From Chloroflexota bacterium (GTDB lineage Bacteria > Chloroflexota > Dehalococcoidia > Lucifugimonadales > UBA3495), in assembly GCA_022573285.1 (NCBI GenBank), contig JACZUF010000007.1, positions 51,193-115,192 on the forward strand: a stretch of DNA of 64,000 bases, in the 5' to 3' direction. The position numbers and the translations under genes were made by a program. The first letter of the stretch is position 1, and each line of letters starts with the position of its first letter. Shown one piece after another: positions 18,080 through 26,913 of this stretch. The notes under the pieces were generated by a model that saw nothing but the letters and a program-made list of their open reading frames with translations, was not told the DNA's origin and ran no database searches.

Positions 18080-19066
18080 CTAGTTGGGGGTCACCGCCAG
18101 GGCCCGGATCTCTCCGAACTCCTTCCGCAGCTTGGTCCAGGTGTCGCCGCCGTCTTTGCTCACGTACACGTAGCCGAAGATCGTGGCCGCGGCAACGACG
18201 TCGGGAATCTCCGGGTTGTTGGCCAGCCAATAGACCACCGAGTTGGGCTCGACGGGCAGATTGGCCGGGGCCCAGGTCTTGCCCGCGTCCTTGGTCATCT
18301 GCACGCAGCCGACGACACCGGGGATGAAATCGCCGTTTCCGACGAACATGACATCGGGGTTGTCGGGCTTGATGATCATGCCCCGGCAGTAGGACCGCAC
18401 GTCGTCGGGGTTGAACTTGGGGAAGTAGTGGTAGTCCCAACTCTCGCCCTCGTCGGTGCTGGTGGCGAAACCGAAGGGGCTGGTGCAATACACCGCCGAG
18501 TCGGCGCCGGGCCTGATGGCCATGCCGTGGATGTCGCCATGGAATGCGTCGGGCCCCAGATCGGGCATGTGCACCCAATTGTCGCCGCCGTCCAGACTCT
18601 TGTAAACGCCGTCGACCTCGATGCCGGCCCAGATGGTGTTGCTGTCCCTGGGATCGACGATCACATTGGTGGTCCGTGGGGTCCCGATGGGGCAATCCAT
18701 GTTCACGCCCATGGACAGTTTGTCCCAGGTCTTGCCGCCGTCCCGGGAGCGGAAGCCCTCGGGGCGGGTGCCGGCGAAGATGGTGTCGGTGTGGGCCGGG
18801 TCCAAGGCCACCGACCAGACCTGCAGGTCGCCGATGGGCGAGTCCACGCTCTCCCAGTTGACCCCGTTGTCTTCACTGCGGAACAGGCCCAGTCCGTCGG
18901 AACCGGCCAGTATCCTGTGGGGGTTGTCCGGGTAAGTGCGCAGGGCCCTGATATTGCTCTCTGAAGGGATCGGTTGCCGGATCTTTGTCCAGGTCTCGCC
19001 GCTGTCGCCGCTCACGTTCATTCCTTGACCGATGGTGCCGACCAAGATGGTGAAGTTGTCCGCCAT
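18080..19066 (-). CDS. BNR/sortilin-type beta-propeller protein
   Basis: A 328-residue protein made of about six repeats of the SxDxGxTW type: VSGDSGETWTKI, RSEDNGVNWESV, RSRDGGKTWDKL, KSLDGGDNWVHM, STDEGESWDYH, MTKDAGKTWAP and VSKDGGDTWTKL. These are BNR/Asp-box motifs of seven-bladed propellers, as in sialidase-like and VPS10/Ycf48-like proteins. No signal peptide is seen; the start at 19066 (MADNFTILVGT) follows AGGAGGAGACGTC. The enzymatic role is unknown: Asp boxes alone do not show glycosidase activity. The gene stands alone between two transcription units. Confidence 0.82.
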   Translation of the reverse strand: MADNFTILVGTIGQGMNVSGDSGETWTKIRQPIPSESNIRALRTYPDNPHRILAGSDGLGLFRSEDNGVNWESVDSPIGDLQVWSVALDPAHTDTIFAGTRPEGFRSRDGGKTWDKLSMGVNMDCPIGTPRTTNVIVDPRDSNTIWAGIEVDGVYKSLDGGDNWVHMPDLGPDAFHGDIHGMAIRPGADSAVYCTSPFGFATSTDEGESWDYHYFPKFNPDDVRSYCRGMIIKPDNPDVMFVGNGDFIPGVVGCVQMTKDAGKTWAPANLPVEPNSVVYWLANNPEIPDVVAAATIFGYVYVSKDGGDTWTKLRKEFGEIRALAVTPN

Positions 19067-19335
19067 GACGTCTCCTCCTAAATTCCGGGGCAAATTCGGG
19101 GATTGGGCGCCTAGGGAAAATGTTGCGCCTATGATAGCCTCGGCAAGGCAAAAACACCAGAGTCAATCCCATCTTGCGCCGCCGCCCGAATACCGATCAA
19201 ATGGTAGTGGAAACCACGCAAGCAGACCGGCGATTATCCTGCCGGCTCAATATCGGGATTTAATTTGTTGACACCAGACTAAGAACCTGATCAAAATGGA
19301 ACCTAAACACCATGGAAACAGGTGGGAGGACCGAG

Positions 19336-19914
19336 ATGGCGCAAGCACAGACGGCGATCTATACCATGGAGGCCTTCGTCGAGGACGTCGAGAACGTCTT
19401 TAGGAACGAGTCAGACCCTCACGTCCAAGCTAAGACCGTGTCCGCGTTCTTGAAGAAGTTGCTGGCGGTCCCAGGTTGGCTGGAAGAGAAGCTCGAGCTC
19501 GAGGAAGAAGGCGGGTACGGGCGCTTTTCCCTCCACCTAGACGAAGAGTCCGGTCACCCCGGCAACGGCTGGTGGCTCATGGCCTCGGTGCAGAAGCCTG
19601 GCCAGGACAACCTGCCCCACGACCACGGCGTGACCTGGGTCGTCTACGGGGTATACAAGGGGGCCATCCGCCAGCGCAAATGGCGCTGGGCCTTCCCCGG
19701 CGAGGGCGTGGAAAAGGCCCAGATCGTGGAGCACGGCAGCTTCATACAGAAGCCGGGCTCGGTGGCCTACTTCTTGCCCGGCGAGATTCACGATACGCTC
19801 AACATCGAAGAGGGACGCTCATTGGTGGTGCGCCTCGAGTCCCAGAAGCTGGACCGGGTGACCCGCTTCCAGTACAACCCGGAGACCGGCTCCATGAAAG
19901 TCATGGACCACTAG
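19336..19914 (+). CDS. Cupin-fold putative metal-dependent dioxygenase-like protein
   Basis: A 192-residue protein. Residues 75-175 fit the cupin double-stranded beta-helix: NLPHDHGVTWVVYGVYKGAI provides the first HxH metal motif, and YFLPGEIHDTLN the second His. The family includes cysteine-dioxygenase-like and quercetinase-like enzymes; the substrate is not evident. The start at 19336 (MAQAQTAIYTMEAF) is preferred because GGGAGGACCGAG precedes it. It is monocistronic with a terminator at 19941. Confidence 0.75.
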   Translation: MAQAQTAIYTMEAFVEDVENVFRNESDPHVQAKTVSAFLKKLLAVPGWLEEKLELEEEGGYGRFSLHLDEESGHPGNGWWLMASVQKPGQDNLPHDHGVTWVVYGVYKGAIRQRKWRWAFPGEGVEKAQIVEHGSFIQKPGSVAYFLPGEIHDTLNIEEGRSLVVRLESQKLDRVTRFQYNPETGSMKVMDH

Positions 19915-19940
19915 CACCGGCGCCAAACCTTGGTTGGACC

Positions 19941-19971
19941 AAGAGCCCCCGGCTTTAACCGGGGGCTCTTC
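19941..19971 (+). terminator. Terminator of the cupin gene
   Basis: AAGAGCCCCCGG-CTTTAA-CCGGGGGCTCTT is a perfect 12-bp stem followed by CTTATT, right after the cupin stop. The A-rich start makes it possibly bidirectional. Confidence 0.85.
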
Positions 19972-20032
19972 TTATTGGTGTGCTTAATCTGGTGCGGAGA
20001 GGCGCGCCCCCATCCTAACCTTGGTCCTGTGT

Positions 20033-21582
20033 TTACAATCTGCTCGTCCAACACTTCGGAAGGCGGTTCTTGGGGTAATTCCAACTCCAACTCCCGTCGC
20101 CTGATGCGATAACCTTGGCGCCCACCGCGTCCAAAACTAAGGTCTGGTCCTGGAAATCACAGCGGGATAGGTTCTCACCGAGGCGGTCCCTGAGCATCGC
20201 CATTGGCTCCGGGTCGGGCCCGATATCTTGAAGGTCATCGAGTAGCCCATTGAGGCGCTCTTTCTCATTATCGATCCAGGTTCGCCTGGTCCGGATCAGA
20301 CCGACCTCCTCGATGAATACGTCTTCGGAGATCTGGAACCGGGAGGCCAACCGGAGGGCCTGGCTTTCCGCCGCCTGCTCCTCCCGAAACTTGATGTCCA
20401 GTCCAGCCAGCTCGTCCTTTAGACTGCGGATCGTCTGTTCCGTAAGGTGCCGTTGGAGCCCGATCGCCGTCAAGTAGGCCTCGGGGTCCTGCAGGACGTT
20501 GGCCACGGTATCATACACCGCTTTCTCCAGCACGCTTGCCGAAAACGATTTGGCCGGGCACCGCTCAACGCCCCAGTGCTGCTTGGCCCGACCCCGGCAG
20601 TAATAAAAGGACCGGCCGTTTCGGGTCACACCGGTATATACCCGGCCGCAGAGGGCACACCGTATCCGGCCCTTGAGCAGGTAATCGCGCAGGCGGGTGT
20701 TCTTGGCGGCGAATCTCTGTTGTAGCGGCGTTTCTCCTGCACCCATTCGTATTCCTCTTCCGATACGACAGCCTGGGTAACCAGACCCTCCAAACGCACC
20801 CGGTCCTCTTTGCGCCTCGACCTCGTGCTGCTGTTGCCGTAGGTTCCGGCCCGCCGCTTCTTGGGAGCCACCGCTTGGGTCTTGAGGGCCTCCACCACCG
20901 GCATAAGCACGGTTCGATAAGATGCCTCCGATGGTGGTGCTGCCCCAGACCCGGCGCCCTTTGGGGGTGGGCAGTCCCCTCTGGGTCAGTGACTTGGCGA
21001 TGCTCCAAAGGGTCTTTCCTTCCAAGCCCATCTGCCAGATCTCACAGGCCGCCGCATAGTCGTCATTGGGTACGAGCTGGTCGTGTTCCCACCTCATGCC
21101 GTAAGCGCTATGGTAGTTGGGCGGCAGGCCCTTCTTGCTCGCCCGGGTCCGAAGACCGTCCCCGGCTCCCTGCTGGGCCCTGAGCACCGAGCGTTCCTTG
21201 CCGAGGGCCAGCGCCATCTCCACCAACTGTCCCTCGGCACCTTCCACCCTTGAGCGGTGATCACGTGTACGCCTTGCTCCCGGCACTCAGCGAGGAAAAC
21301 CAGGCGCTGTAATCCCTGTGTCTGGAGCCGGTCCCGGTCCAGTACCCCTAGGGCGGCTACCTCCCCCGAGATGATCCACTTGTGTAGCAACTGGAACTGA
21401 GGACAGGCCATGAGGTCCAGGCTGGTCCAAGCTACCTTCAGCAGATATCGTGATGGGGTTTCGAACCCGGTTTGGGCCAGAGCCTGCCGCACCGCCCTCT
21501 CTTGGGCATCGAGAGACCATTCCCTCTGGTCATTGGTAGACACCCGACACCAAGTTGCCGCTATTCCCGACTTACTCTTCAC
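20033..21582 (-). pseudogene. Large serine recombinase, broken by three frameshifts
   Basis: Pieces of one large serine recombinase lie in order in different frames. Piece 1 is the catalytic N-terminus ATWCRVSTNDQREWSLDAQE (nucleophile Ser in RVSTNDQ) to ECREQGVHVITAQG. Near 21248 the frame changes to VEGAEGQLVEMALALGKER, then the recombinase domain (AYGMRWEHDQLVPND, GLPTPKGRRVWGSTTIGGIL). Near 20895 it shifts to VVEALKTQAVAPKKR..EWVQEKR, and near 20728 back to RFAAKNTRLRDYLLKGRIRC. The zinc-ribbon (CALCG..YYCRG..RCP) and a C-terminal coiled coil follow. An intact protein would be about 510 residues. It cannot be made from this sequence unless the shifts are assembly errors. It marks the left edge of the accessory region. 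Confidence 0.85.
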
Positions 21583-22441
21583 GTCTCCTGTTTGATGGGC
21601 GTCTCGCCCCGGTATCCCCCGCAGGACAGAGATCGCACCGCCCTGGAACGACCTTGCGCAACCTTAGAATTGTCGCCTCTTCTTGGATAACGTCTCTGGC
21701 CTCGAACCAACCACGCCAGAGGGACTTCAATCGATGAGCAGTTCCATCTGTCAGTAGACATTTCAAATGATCTCTGTGCGTCTGCTCGATCAAGACAATC
21801 CGGTCTTCGTCCGGCACCTGGTCAGCCAAGATGAAGCTCCGGAAGCGTAGCTGAAAATTGCCCCCTGAGTGATCTCTCACGTACTCCGTAGACTCAGGAT
21901 CCAAGCCTTGAGCGGCAATCGAAGCCCCCTCACTAAGACTGCCGGCGAAACCCTCGATCAAAATCTCAGGGATTTCCGCGGCATCTTGAGATGCCAGTTT
22001 GGTGGCCTCAATCTCAAGGCGGCCCATCTCTTTCTCGATCCCCGCGACGTCTTCCTCCCAGCTCCTGACCGCGGCCCAGATCCCGGAGCCAGAAGTATGG
22101 TTGCGGAGACCCCTGTACAGCAGGCGCTCACCAGGATCCTCGGTGCCCAAGACCGTCCCTCGGTCCGGCGACTTGGCCCCCTCCGCCAACCGCTCGGCCA
22201 GATTAAGCAAGTCCCGGTAGTGCTCCCGGTACCCTTCTCGGATCAGGCCACCTGCACCTGTTCGTGTCGACGCTCTCGGCGTGCCTGCTCTAGGTGATCC
22301 GTGACGGTCCGCTGGGTGCGTAGCGCGTCCTTGGCGAGGCCGTCTATCGTGGCTCCATTTTCGTATTTTTCGAGCCACCTGCGGCGTTCGACCGGAGTGA
22401 TTTTTGTGCGTGTTGGCGTTTGGTACCCCTTGACAAGCCAT
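21572..22441 (-). pseudogene. Frameshifted HTH protein upstream of the serine recombinase
   Basis: The 289-residue frame beginning MACQGVPNANTH has a poor N-terminus. A different frame over 22420-22247 encodes a convincing helix-turn-helix start (KITPVERRRWLEKYENGA, then TIDGLAKDALRTQRTVTDHL and EQARRERR). It ends in TGA exactly where the main frame becomes protein-like (LIREGYREHYRDLLNLAERL, near 22245). The two halves belong together, broken by one frameshift. The rest (IWAAVRSWEEDVAGIEKEMG and a C-terminal WRGWFEARDVIQEEATI) is helical with no known family. It overlaps the recombinase by 11 bases, so the two probably formed an operon, perhaps as recombination-directionality or regulatory partner (inference). 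Confidence 0.6.
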
Positions 22442-22670
22442 CTATTGCAATCTGTGAACTTACATTAACTGGAAATGTACAAATACATAAAAATTTTACT
22501 AATTAAATGAATAAATAAAGACGAACTACGATTCGTATAGTAATTGCATAGGACCGAATGAACAACTTGCAGAATCGGAGGTTAAAGAACAAGCGGAAAA
22601 CGGCCGTCGTAAAAGGGCGAAGAGAAGACGCAGAGGTGAAACTTCGACAAGGGAGGAGGAGTCCGCTTCC

Positions 22671-23459
22671 TTGTGGAGAAGTTTGGACCCGACGTTAGAT
22701 CAGATGGCAAAAGATCTCCTAAAGACTAACGAGGATTTTGCCTTGCAGCTATTTGCAGCTCGCCTGGGGATCAAGGTGCCGGATGTGACGATCGACGATG
22801 TGGTCCAAAGGGAGATCAGGCGCGACCCCGACCTGCTGCGGCGATTGGCAAAAGAACGGGTCAATCGTCTGCGCCACGGGGGAAAGACTGAAATTGAGCT
22901 TGCGGAGGAGGCGTTCGGACTAGCCATAAGGATCTCGGAATGGAAAGAAAGCGGAAGGTGGGCTGGGGTCGTTGAAAAGGTCTTCGCTTCAGGGGAAGTA
23001 AGCAAATTGGTTGAGGCGATCATCGGGATCAAATCAACGGATCGCCAGCCGGCATCGGAGAAACCCCTCCTTCCGCCCACCAACAATTCAGCCGATGCTG
23101 CTACCCGCGTCTTTCCTGGAGGAACTCGTCGCGGAAACGAAGCAGCTTCGCCGCCTTCGGTGTCACCGTCCGATTCCAACCCCCAGCCGATAGGAACCGA
23201 TACCGGGGGAATGCAATCGCCAACGACTGCGGCTTCGTCGCTGCCACCAACACCAACTTTCCACCAGGTGAGCTCTCGAGACCCCAATGTGTCATCACCG
23301 CCGATTGAGAACCGACCGCAGAAAAAGCGTCATAAATTGACTGATCGGTCTCCAGAGGACCGGGAAAAACGACAGCGGATAATCAATCAGGCGATATTGG
23401 ATTTACCGAACGACCCTGACGGGTCGGAGCCGACGTTAACTTTCGGCCCAAAGATATGA
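22671..23459 (+). CDS. Unrecognised protein with helical N-terminus and disordered tail
   Basis: No family recognised. The 262-residue frame opens at TTG 22671 after AGGGAGGAGGAG; the next ATG is at 22704. The same frame is open upstream to about 22522 with a very basic stretch (RRKRAKRRRRG) but no standard start, so the N-terminus is uncertain. Residues 10-115 are charged and helical (MAKDLLKTNEDFALQLFAAR, IRRDPDLLRRLAKERVNRLR). Residues 120-220 are Ser/Pro/Thr-rich and low-complexity. The end is basic (KKRHKLTDRSPEDREKRQR). The 229-base gap before it (22442-22670) is AT-rich and otherwise empty. Confidence 0.5.
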   Translation: MWRSLDPTLDQMAKDLLKTNEDFALQLFAARLGIKVPDVTIDDVVQREIRRDPDLLRRLAKERVNRLRHGGKTEIELAEEAFGLAIRISEWKESGRWAGVVEKVFASGEVSKLVEAIIGIKSTDRQPASEKPLLPPTNNSADAATRVFPGGTRRGNEAASPPSVSPSDSNPQPIGTDTGGMQSPTTAASSLPPTPTFHQVSSRDPNVSSPPIENRPQKKRHKLTDRSPEDREKRQRIINQAILDLPNDPDGSEPTLTFGPKI

Positions 23460-23895
23460 GTAGGGCCTTGAGAGCCAATTGTGATTGAAATTTCCCTTTG
23501 GGATATCAAGTAGAAGACGAGTCAGCGCTCGTGGTCCCTTGCGCCCTAGATATGCCGGATGTCGCTGCGCACGAGGAGTTGCGAGAGGGAACAGACCGAC
23601 TCGAGTCCGAATCGCTCGCTGGCGGCGAATCCGACTGAGGCTAATAGAGAGCCAGTGGACTGCGGGTTATCCGCTCATTACGAGTAATCATTACCGGAAT
23701 TTTGCCAGATCGTCTAAATGTCCCAGCAATTCCCATCAAGAAAAAAACCCGTTTGAAACCGTCAACAATGAGCGCGCGAATTTTTTTATACTTTTGTTAA
23801 ACTTTGTTCAATAAATGATTCTGAAGTGTATCCTCTAGGCCTTGTCCGAAGCAGCCTAATTTTTGTAATCCCCAAAAACAACTCTAGACGCTAAG
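23460..23895 (+). other. Mostly empty interval with one possible 46-residue frame
   Basis: No convincing gene. The best candidate is 23498-23638, TTG start, containing ESALVVPCALDMPDVAAHEE and ending ESLAGGESD. A preceding frame from GTG 23481 (VIEISLWDIK) stops where this one begins, as if one frameshift separates them. The last 170 bases are AT-rich, with long A and T runs, and look like island intergenic DNA. Confidence 0.3.
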
Positions 23896-24360
23896 ATGCC
23901 AGGGATCAAAAAATTTTGCTTCGTTGGTAGACGCAAATCGTTTCCAACGTGCCCACGATTTAAGAGAGGCCCATCGTTACAAGAAAAGATTGAAGTTGCG
24001 GTTGCGAAGATCTCGGCCGCGATCGAACAGTTCGACCCGATCAAAGTTTATGCTTTGGTGTCTGGAGGCAATGACTCAACCGTAACGGGACATCTGGCAT
24101 TGCGCCAGGGTCTTAGGGTCGACGCCTTTGTACACATCAATACAGGCATCGGCGTAGAGCAAACCCGAGAGTACGTAAGAGAATTCTCGGAGTGGCTGGA
24201 AACACCATTGAATGAGAAGTTCGCTCCACGAACCTACGAAGAACTCGTATTGAAGTACGGGTTTCCCGGACCGGCAGCACACCGATATATGTACAGTTGG
24301 TTGAAGGAAAGGGTTCTGCGTCAGGTTGGGAAAGAGGCCCAGGATGGACAGAATCGGTGA
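23896..24360 (+). pseudogene. Truncated PAPS-reductase/DndC-like protein
   Basis: A 154-residue frame with the PP-loop of the phosphoadenosine-phosphosulfate reductase family: IKVYALVSGGNDSTVTGHLA (SGGNDS for the usual SGGKDS) near residue 50, then AFVHINTGIGVEQTREYVRE and a region ending MYSWLKERVLRQVGKEAQDG before an early stop at 24360. Family members usually continue another 80 or more residues with a conserved R-x-x-E-S and Cys-containing end, absent here. Such proteins occur in phages, DNA phosphorothioation and defence islands. The N-terminal 30 residues may not be translated; a start nearer residue 28 is possible. Probably a remnant. Confidence 0.6.
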
Positions 24361-24408
24361 GATAATGTGGGGCAATCGGAAAGCACGGCCGGTCTGGAGG
24401 AGAAGGAA

Positions 24409-25371
24409 ATGCTGGAATATAACGTCGCATTTTGGAACGTTGAGAACCTATTCGACGAAGAAGATTCACCCAGGCGGACGGAAAAACTTGAGCGGACCAT
24501 TGGCCGGGAATTGAAAGATTGGACTCCCGAATTGTTGGACCGTAAGCTTGACCAGTTAGCGTCGATCATCCAGCAGATGAACGATGGAAATGGACCTGAT
24601 CTGCTGGGCGTTTGTGAAGTTGAAAATGAGCACGTGCTGAATTTGCTGGTGGCGAAGTTGGCTGCCCTCGGCCGGAATTATATGGTCGCCCATGATGATA
24701 CCGCCGACAGTCGCGGAATCGACGTCGCCTATATATATGACGCCGCCGTTTTTACTGCCGAGGAACAATTTTCCCACTATATCGTGAAAAGGTCTGCCAC
24801 GCGCGACCTGTTCCAGGTCAACTTCCGAACGAATTCCGGTAATCTCTTGGTCGTGGTGGGTAACCACTGGCCTTCGCGTAGTAGGGGCCAGTACGAGACC
24901 GAACCATACAGGATCATCGCCGCTGAAACCTTGGGATATTTCCACGAGCGCATCAGGGCCATACAGCAAAACACCAACGTAGCAGTCTTGGCTATGGGTG
25001 ACTTCAATGATGAGCCGTTCGACCGGTCTTTGGTCAACTACGCCCTGAGCGAACAAACTCGGAGCAAAGTGACAAGGGCTAGGAGCCCAAAGTTCTTAAA
25101 CCTGATGTGGCCGATCTTGGGCGAACGAAAGGGCACTTACTTCTACAATAATGACCCCATGGTACTGGACCAGTTCATGGTGTCAAAAGGGCTTGTCACC
25201 GGCAAATCGGGAATCACAGCAGATATCAACTCCGCCAAGGTGGTGACGTTTCCCGAGATGGTTGCCACCGGCGTATATAAGAAGCCGGTGCGGTTCGGCC
25301 GCGGGACGTCGCCCAACGTCGATGGGTTCAGCGACCATTTCCCCATAATGATGCGCTTAAGTGAAGTTTGA
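24409..25371 (+). CDS. Endonuclease/exonuclease/phosphatase-family protein
   Basis: A 320-residue protein. Motifs of the EEP (DNase I-like) fold: YNVAFWNVENLF at the start, LLGVCEVENEHVLN (metal-binding Glu), LVVVGNHWPSRS (catalytic His), VLAMGDFNDEPFD (GDFND catalytic pair), and the terminal GFSDHFPIMMRL (SDHxP). All catalytic residues look intact. The start at 24409 follows GGAGGAGAAGGAA. The substrate could be nucleic acid or a phosphoester. It follows the truncated PAPS-reductase-like gene in the island and is convergent with the eCIS cluster; a link to either is not shown. Confidence 0.85.
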   Translation: MLEYNVAFWNVENLFDEEDSPRRTEKLERTIGRELKDWTPELLDRKLDQLASIIQQMNDGNGPDLLGVCEVENEHVLNLLVAKLAALGRNYMVAHDDTADSRGIDVAYIYDAAVFTAEEQFSHYIVKRSATRDLFQVNFRTNSGNLLVVVGNHWPSRSRGQYETEPYRIIAAETLGYFHERIRAIQQNTNVAVLAMGDFNDEPFDRSLVNYALSEQTRSKVTRARSPKFLNLMWPILGERKGTYFYNNDPMVLDQFMVSKGLVTGKSGITADINSAKVVTFPEMVATGVYKKPVRFGRGTSPNVDGFSDHFPIMMRLSEV

Positions 25372-25540
25372 CCTTGATTCCGGTTACTGGCTTGAGAGTC
25401 GAGATCGGTCGGTCGGCGGGCGGGTGCATTCTAAATTTAACTTGACCCCAACTTGATGCGCACATGCCGCCTGTGGCCGTGATTACCCGGCCCAATGCGA
25501 TTCCCGGACGTTACGCTTAATAACCGCGTCGGAAGCCGGC

Positions 25541-26770
25541 CTAATCCTCTTCCTGTAATTGGCTAACTGAGATGGCGCAGTTATCGCACCAGAACCCGTA
25601 GATTATCCCGTAGAATGCCATCCTCCCGAACGGGGTCATTCCGCTGTCGATGCTGGCCAAAAATCTCATCCCTTCCTGGCAGCCGGGACAGCGAGGAAAA
25701 GGGTCATGCCTGATCCAAGGGGGATAGCCGCCCACCTGGTGGCTGCCAAATCCCGGCGTGGCGTCTAGTCCGCTTCCGTACTGGTTGTGATGCTCTTGCA
25801 GAAGCAAAGACAATTGGCCCGGAATTAGATCGCCGTCCTGAGGGCCGTTAGTCATGGGAATCATGAGCCCTTCGGTCCCTTGATCGGTGAATCGAACATG
25901 GAGGAATTCGGGTGGATGGGGACACGTATACCAGAAAAATGAAGGGTCATGTCCGCTTTCAAGACCGATGTCCAAGGCGGCGCTGTTTAGCGTCAGAATC
26001 CTGGTGGCGGCCACCCGGCACACCGGGCACCTGGGAACACGGTATTGATATCCTCCACCCATATGGTGCGGGCTCTCTTCCCGGGAAACAACGAAGCCTC
26101 GAAAGGCATGGAAGTAGACCGAGGCCCTTCTGGTATCTGGAAATACCCCGGAACTTTCTATGTACATCCAGAGGTCATCTTGGTCTTCATCCGGCACGCT
26201 GGGCTTTAATGTCAACAAAGCGTCCAACGCTTCATCTGTGCGGAACCGAGCCAGAGCCCTGAGTGTGGCGGGGTCTCCGTCTCTGCGGTATTCTCCGGCG
26301 AGCTCCTCAACCCAAACCCCCGGGCCCCCCGATAGAATAGCTCTCTGGACATAGGAATTATCGATTCGGTCTTCAAAATCCCGGAGCCGGTAAGGAAAAG
26401 CGTTCGCGATCTCAAAAATGACGCTAAACATATCGCCGGAATCAGGATTCCCCAGATACTCCGCGATCAAACGATCAACCACATCGATCGGCATATCCTT
26501 CACAAGTTCGACAATGGCGATCATCAGTTGTTTGTTGTTGTTTAAGATGTGCTCTACAATCTGCCGTTTCTCCTTGCCGAAGGCAGGCAGCAGCGCTAGA
26601 TAATTCGCGGGAAAAGTCGCCGCATTTGCGTCCTCTGTCGACAATACAAACCGGACGCATTCCGATGCTCCCCTGTCCGGCAGCGTAGACAGAAATATAG
26701 CTATATGTTCCGCCTTTTCTTCAACTGAAAGCGACGGGTCGTTTAGTATTTCTGATAGTGGCGAATTCAT
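25541..26770 (-). CDS. DUF1963-like protein at the distal end of the eCIS cluster
   Basis: A 409-residue protein. The N-terminal 200 residues are helical and repeat-like (LSVEEKAEHIAIFLSTLPD, VVDRLIAEYLGNPDSGDMFS). The C-terminal half resembles the YwqG/DUF1963 family: SHQVGGYPPWIRHDPFPRCP, MRFLASIDSG and YGIIYGFWCDNCAI, with paired Cys (RCPVC, RCPGC, CDNC) suited to a zinc site. The function is unknown. It follows the large effector gene after 143 bases and seems to have its own -10 box. It could be an immunity or accessory protein for the effector, or an unrelated neighbour (inference). Confidence 0.65.
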   Translation of the reverse strand: MNSPLSEILNDPSLSVEEKAEHIAIFLSTLPDRGASECVRFVLSTEDANAATFPANYLALLPAFGKEKRQIVEHILNNNKQLMIAIVELVKDMPIDVVDRLIAEYLGNPDSGDMFSVIFEIANAFPYRLRDFEDRIDNSYVQRAILSGGPGVWVEELAGEYRRDGDPATLRALARFRTDEALDALLTLKPSVPDEDQDDLWMYIESSGVFPDTRRASVYFHAFRGFVVSREESPHHMGGGYQYRVPRCPVCRVAATRILTLNSAALDIGLESGHDPSFFWYTCPHPPEFLHVRFTDQGTEGLMIPMTNGPQDGDLIPGQLSLLLQEHHNQYGSGLDATPGFGSHQVGGYPPWIRHDPFPRCPGCQEGMRFLASIDSGMTPFGRMAFYGIIYGFWCDNCAISVSQLQEED

Positions 26771-26815
26771 TTCACCTGCTCACATATGCGGAACGGTGCG
26801 TTTAATCTGCCCATA

Positions 26816-26844
26816 ATTATAGGACTTATCCGATGGAAGATTTG
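26816..26844 (-). promoter_or_regulatory. Possible internal promoter for the DUF1963-like gene
   Basis: On the minus strand a perfect TATAAT (26821-26816) lies 45 bases before the ATG at 26770. The -35 candidate CAAATC (26844-26839), 17 bases upstream, is poor. If active, the gene would be made without the rest of the eCIS operon. Confidence 0.4.
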
Positions 26845-26913
26845 GAGACGTTCCCAGGTAGCTAGTGTGGGGGTCATCTGAAATTCGGGCTTAGCTTCGA
26901 ACTCAGCAACCGG

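Noticed and set aside
17562..18083. 173-residue plus-strand frame
   Set aside because: No domain, unusual composition, and it overlaps a terminator and the end of the opposite gene.
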